This document shows positions 59,090 to 64,000 of a DNA stretch of 64,000 nucleotides, one piece after another. The stretch lies in NCBI RefSeq assembly GCF_963678635.1, contig NC_087063.1, positions 70,083,617 to 70,147,616 of the forward strand. The letters are read 5' to 3'. A model generated the notes under the pieces. That model was given only the letters and a program-made list of their open reading frames with translations, had not been told where the DNA came from and did not search any database. How positions within the stretch are numbered: position 1 is the first letter of the stretch; every line of letters begins with the position of its first letter. A program made the position numbers and the translations under genes. Origin of the DNA: Symsagittifera roscoffensis (Eukaryota > Xenacoelomorpha > Acoela > Convolutidae).

Positions 59090-61403
59090 TCCTTGAAAGT
59101 TCCGGCTGCCTTTCAAGGTCTATGGAGCAGTAATAATACGAAAAAATCAAATAACATAAGAATTTTTTTTATTTGAGATTTTTTTGTAAAAAGATCTCCC
59201 CACTTGCCATATTTATTACAAAGTGATATATTTTGCTCCTATTAACAAATCAATAGTGGCATATAAGCGTTCCTGAACCAGTTTGGAAAATGTCTCCGAT
59301 CGATCTTTTAAACATGACAAAAATGTCACAAAAATGAGGAAAAGGACTCGGTTATTTTATGCGTCCATGCCAACTTTTGCAATGCGCTTGATGCTTATTC
59401 AATTATCAAAACTTATTTTAGGGTTTAGATTTTGACAAATTTCGTGTAATACCGTGTAATCATATCGACATCAAAGCCATTTAATTTCAGCACATCGATT
59501 TTCTTTTTTTAATGCCTGACCTCTAAAGAAACAGTTTTCTTGTATATAAAGTCGGCTGATTGTATCAAGGCGAGGCCATGCAAGCGCCGATGGAATTGAA
59601 GGGTAATTGAAAAAAAAATTAAAGCTAAATAATTTGATAATATTTTATAAAAAACCATGATAAAAAAAAACAAATAAGAAAAATGAGCAAGACAGCTTGT
59701 ATCAGGGTGAGGCCTTGTATGTTCCGACTGCCTTTTAAGGTTCATGGAACAGTAAAAACATTGTAAAACTAAATGCAACAACACATAATGAAAAAAAGTT
59801 TCTAAAATTTGAAATTTTTTTTATAAAAATCATCCCCCTACACGCCATTTAAGGCACAAAAGGATAAATTTCGCTCCTAGTAACAAATCACTTATGGCAA
59901 TTAAGCTTCTTTCAACCATTTTGGAAAGATTTTTAAGACGGAATAAACTTCCGCCTACGCGTTAGTAGCGCGAAATATATCGCGCCATTTTTGTCCCAAA
60001 TTGGCCAAAAGTTCTATCTTTAAACCCAATAAATTTACAAAAAAAGATCACAGGTGAAATATTTTTTGAAAAATTATGCCCAGGACAACAATACCTTTCG
60101 AATGATACAAAAAATTCAGTCAAAAACGGCTAGTTAAAAAGTCGAAAGTTGTCTGAAGAAAAAAAAACCCACCACGAGCCCAAATATTACGTGAACTAAC
60201 CGTAAAATCCCACCTGAGCGACCTACCGTAGAATGCCCTCCCCAATCACGTAATAATTTTGAAAAAAAAAATTACTCTGTATAAAATATAAATTTCATAC
60301 AAAAGTGCAAACAAAATTGGTTTTCGTATTTTTGTGTGGGATTGCATTTGTATGCTGTTAATTACACAAAATTAATGTACGCATTGTAATGTTTTAATTC
60401 AGTTTTAGGTAGTAATTAAGTTAATTTTGCACTCTATACCTGATGTTAGTTTATGAAAAATCCATATTTCTACCCTCTAAGTCGATTGGGGGGAGTTGTA
60501 CGGTCGATCTTATTCCGTTACTTCCGTTACGAAAGGAACAAGATGACTTCTCGTATCAGGGCAAAACCCTGATTGTTCCGACTGTCCATTAAGGTCTCTA
60601 GCAGTATTCGCTTTTAAAAAAGGATGAGTTTTTTAAAAAATGATGAAAAAATTACGTAAACTTTTTCTTAAATTATCACCCCCCACGCCATAAAATGATG
60701 AATTTCACTCCTAAAAAGGTAGAAACTATGAAAAATTGCCTGTTTCACCCAATTCGTAACTTTTTCTATGAGGGATTAATTCTCACCTTATGCGATAATA
60801 GTGCGAAATAGATCGCTCGTTAATTGTCCCAAAAAGGCCAAAAAGGTAATCTTTAAACCCTCATAACTTTATGAAAAATGGTCACAGGTGAAACATTTTT
60901 TCAAATATAAGTTCAGTACAACCACAATTTTTGACTGATGTATAAACAATTTCGTAAAAAATGCTTAGTTAAAAAAGGTTCAGTTATTCTGAAGAAAAAA
61001 TTAGTTTAGGTTTTTTATTAAGGTTTTGAATTCCAGCTCAATTGAACTAATAGTTTTCAGTTTTCTTGCACTCGCCATAAAAAGTACAAAGAATAGGTTT
61101 CGCTCCTTTAAACAAATCAACTTTGGCCAGTGAGCTTCCTTCAAACTATTCAAGAACACTTTCTAAGACAGTTTAAATCGCCGCTTATGTTACGCGTTAA
61201 TAGCGCGAATTATATCGCGTTTGAATGTCTCAAATTGTCCAAAATGGCAATCTTTAAACCCACATAACATTGCGAAAAATAACCACAGGTAAAATATCTT
61301 TTCAAATTTAAGCTCAGGGCAAAATTATCTTTCGAATGATACAAAATTATCCGTCAAAAATGCAAAAATGGTTAGTTAAAAAGTCGAAATTTGTCTGAAG
61401 AAA
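59090..61403 (-). repeat. TTCCG-family copies, right inverted arm
   Basis: Same family as 39.2-44.1 kb in opposite orientation. The part 59,690-61,403 is collinear with 40,945-39,276. It includes a rare internal block (60,160-60,500: 'cgacctaccgtagaatgccctcc') found inverted at 40,411-40,500. So it is a copy of that arm and not just another family member. It lies in intron 1. Confidence 0.85.
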
Positions 61404-61827
61404 AAAGTTATCCGAGTTGAACAAAAATACTTGTCATAAATTTTTCATATATGGAAAAATGCTTGTCATAAAATTCTGTACGTTGTGAGGAAGCTCTACG
61501 ATAAACAATTTTTTCATATTATAAAAATTATATGACTAGTATTTTTTTATAAATAGAAATTATTTAAATTATTTAATACGCGGGAAAAGATTTGCAAAAG
61601 GAATTGAGGTGAATTTATTCTCGGTACGCTAGGGAGTTGGGCTCTGGCTATGAACAATTCAAAGTGTATCTAAAAATTAAGTTTTTAAACTACTGAATTT
61701 TCCCTTTGACTAATTTCGCAAAAAGCAACACGGATATTTTGTTTTATGCGGATAACATTCGCTTGATTTTTTTTTATTTTGAAAAGATCGAAAAGATAAA
61801 TAATCGAAATGATAAACAAGTGCTAAC
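61404..61827. other. Intron 1 next to exon 1
   Basis: Contains two 'catatatgga' motifs as at 44-45 kb and the donor CAG|GTTAGC at 61,827. The minus-strand frame 61,913-61,710 is an alternative reading across exon 1. Confidence 0.5.
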
Positions 61828-62098
61828 CTGGGTCTAGCTGTAAGTTTTCCTCTGAGTTGTTTTCCTCTTTGGATGCGTTGTCTTGGACGCAATGTCTTGC
61901 AGTTAGAATCCATTCAGAATTAATAATTGTCCCGCCACAACGGCGGCCTGTTCTTGGACGAAAAACTCTGACAAAAAATGGTCTTTTTTCTGAAGATTTT
62001 TTCCCTCCGATGATAGCTCTTCGCTCCGCTTCTACATTCTGGAGCCCAAATTGAAAAGTGTGCAGCCAAACAAACAGCAACAGTTTCAGTGGAAGCAT
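61828..62098 (-). CDS. S1 serine protease, exon 1 (signal peptide, catalytic histidine)
   Basis: Starting at the ATG at 62,098 the product begins MLPLKLLLFVWLHTFQFGL, a good signal peptide, with likely cleavage near VEA. Then comes ERRA|IIGG, the new N-terminus of the mature enzyme. RRCGGTII and ILTARHCVQD follow (usual TAAHC; His at residue 69). An acidic insert (SKEENNSEE) ends the exon. Codon 90 plus one base is followed by the donor CAG|GTTAGC. An in-frame ATG at 62,146 would add 16 residues ahead of the signal peptide, so I prefer the inner start. The family cleaves peptide bonds. Secretion is inferred from the signal peptide. Confidence 0.88.
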
Positions 62099-62345
62099 AA
62101 TAGCACTTATATGGGAAACGAATTTAAAAGACTGAGAAAAAAGCAAGAAAAAAAGAGGAGTATGTTAACCTCTATAAAAACACATTTTACCCGTTTCAGA
62201 ACCTTTTCGGAACAGATTATGAACCGGGTAAAATGGGTGTTTATAGAGGTTAACATACTCCTTTTTTTCTCTATCTTTTTTCTCGGTTTTTTCAAATGGT
62301 TTCCCATACAAGTGTTATTATGTTTCCTCCAATTGTTGCTAGTTG
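62060..62345. repeat. Large imperfect palindrome over the protease start codon
   Basis: The left arm (about 62,060-62,200) and right arm (about 62,225-62,345) are reverse complements with about 85-90% identity. Both strands therefore encode nearly the same peptide (for example KKRSMLTSI.THFTRF on each). The left arm includes the start codon and the first codons of the signal peptide. The right arm is a decayed inverse duplicate of them. Confidence 0.85.
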
Positions 62346-62385
62346 AAAGTGTTTTTATGAGAATTTGAATAACCCGGGTAGTTTT

Positions 62386-62452
62386 ATCATTTTTTACAAT
62401 TCATTGAGATCAGTAGAGTCTACTGATCTCAATGAATTGTAAAAAAAATGAT
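62386..62452. repeat. Near-perfect 67-bp palindrome
   Basis: Arms of about 33 bases meet at a single central base (CAGTAGA-g-TCTACTG). Only small length differences occur in the outer T/A run. It lies about 290 bases upstream of the protease start. Confidence 0.9.
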
Positions 62453-64000
62453 ATAGCAACGCGCGTTTATCAAATTTTTATAAAAAAAACTTTCAAATTG
62501 TAAGATAGAAATGGAAGTATTACAAAACTCCTATATAATGTAGAGCAGATTTCATTATCTGTATACAGCTCAGAATGCAAATATTTACAAAATTTTTGAT
62601 AAACTGTAAGATTCTTGAATGATTTTAAATTCTTGCTCAAATGATAAAAGAGTTGTACAAAATCTTTGCAATTCCTTTTTTTAATATATAATGTAAATAA
62701 AAAAATTTGTTCGAAGTTGTGAAATGTTTCAATATTAAAAAACACTTTCACCAAAGCACCAAGCATACGCAGAAAATAAATCAATCTGTTGTAGCGCCGC
62801 TGCGAACTTTCTTTAGACCTTTCTATCTTCTCTAGACCTAATTGGTTAACCTATGTACTATCTAACCAGAGAAAAAATAATGAACCCATATATTTCTTTT
62901 TCTGGCATCTTGTTAATACGTTTTCAAGAATTCTATAGAAAAAACTCAGAGTTTTTTTGAAAACTAATTTAATCCACTTGTAATGTTTTTTTTTGTTTTC
63001 GGGTGTACGTTTCATGATCCGATGATTTTTATGCAATCATTTCAATGCGTTTTTGACCAAAACTTTTTGTTGAAGTGGTTGCTATCAATCAAATAAGTAT
63101 CTTTTATTCTAAGCATCAGGTTGTCTATATGCACTTTGGGCACAATTAAAACTTCTTTTAAGGCATTCTTGTTGAAAATATTCAAAGATCTATTTAGCGT
63201 CCGTATTTGCACAGAGATTAATTTATGTTAATTCTGGTGGTTTTTTGTGGACTGGATATTAGTGACTTTTTTCCATTAGTGGTATCAAGTGATTTGTCAA
63301 AACTTGTTTTTAAAAGAAAATTTTTCAGTTTGTCATCTTCTCATTTTGTTTACTCTAGAGGATAATTTTAAAAGTTGCATATGTGTATTTCTTTGGGTAA
63401 ACACATTTCCTGCATTTTGCTTCAATTCCGTTACTTTTTGCTGGTTTCTTAGGCAAACCATAATTTGAAAAAAAAATATTGTACTTGCAGGTTTCTTGAA
63501 GCCGCTCAGTTGCATTTTGTAAAGTAAAACAACATAATGAGACATAAGTTGAAATATCGATTGATTTGCTTGATGAACTGAAAAACTGTATTTTTGATAA
63601 GACGGAAAATAATCCATTGCGTTTTTCTCACTGTTTCATTAGGCTGGTTGAAGGTAAGATCTTGATCCAAACTTGATCTCACGCATTTAACTGCTTAGAT
63701 CTACCGACTTTTGGCTCTAGAGAAAATGTTCAGTCTGAATAAGTGAGCATTATTTGTGCTCTCCCTTTAGATGTTGTAAGTCTTTTATCACTCTCATATT
63801 AACTCCAAATCTTTTCTCTGTTTTAAGTTCTGTAGTATCGACATGAGCCATATCTTCACTCTGATGCTGTATATTTGAATGACCAATGATATCAAGAACA
63901 AAAAATAACGGAACCAAAAGAGAACCTTAAGTGACCCCACAAGAATCTTCTCTGTTGTTGAAAATTTAATTGATTGAAACAACCGCGCTTTTTCTCCTAC
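62453..64000. other. DNA upstream of the protease gene, no gene recognised
   Basis: Minus-strand frames 62,784-62,470 (104 codons, Phe/Leu/Lys-rich) and 63,617-63,333 (94 codons) show no domain and have AT-driven composition. The protease promoter and any upstream untranslated exon should lie here, but I cannot point to them. Confidence 0.4.

Noticed and set aside
62051-62368. Plus-strand 105-codon ORF and its minus-strand near-twin at 62,307-62,107
   Set aside because: They resemble each other only because the sequence is a palindrome. No domain was found.

Overview
The window is AT-rich, repeat-dense DNA from an animal (metazoan) nuclear genome. It has no operons, rRNA, tRNA or CRISPR array. 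Genic sequence is split into short exons with GT-AG borders, and most of the rest is decayed mobile elements, tandem arrays and palindromes. The species cannot be fixed from the sequence. Ty3/gypsy elements with an envelope gene, Polinton-like DNA and expanded introns would suit a small marine invertebrate such as a larvacean or copepod, but that is only a guess. Two runs of exactly 200 N (11,621-11,820 and 58,176-58,375) are assembly gaps.

The one clear host gene is a chymotrypsin-fold (S1) serine protease on the minus strand. I assembled it from five exons: 62,098-61,828 (signal peptide, IIGG, catalytic His), 54,832-54,742, about 45,782-45,490 (catalytic Asp), 36,267-36,080 (catalytic Ser, GDSGS) and 30,581-30,497 or 30,453 (C-terminal helix). 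Splice phases fit across all junctions (1, 2, 1, 0) and the triad is in the right order. The gene spans about 31.6 kb for roughly 320 residues, so nearly everything from 30.6 to 61.8 kb is intron.

The introns hold most of the structural interest. The last intron has a minisatellite of about 46 units (30.6-33.7 kb). Its unit, read on the gene strand, looks like a complete 3' splice site, and the real acceptor of exon 5 is the end unit. The second-last intron and the first intron carry collinear inverted-repeat arms of about 1.7 kb (39.28-40.95 and 59.7-61.4 kb) that flank exons 2 and 3. The exon 2-3 intron carries three units of exactly 913 bp, and a tandem array of LINE 3'-end fragments abuts the exon 2 acceptor. 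The start codon lies inside the left arm of a large palindrome.

Left of the gene, 11.8-29.8 kb is a compound Ty3/gypsy element on the minus strand: putative LTR and primer-binding site, Gag, RT, RNase H, integrase, a proline-rich ORF and a broken envelope gene. A tandem duplication of about 4.1 kb repeats integrase to the proline-rich ORF. Further left are two direct copies (1.4-4.3 and 8.5-11.6 kb) of a decayed Polinton/Maverick-type segment with protein-primed DNA polymerase B, separated by unassigned DNA and a LINE reverse-transcriptase fragment at 7.5-7.85 kb.
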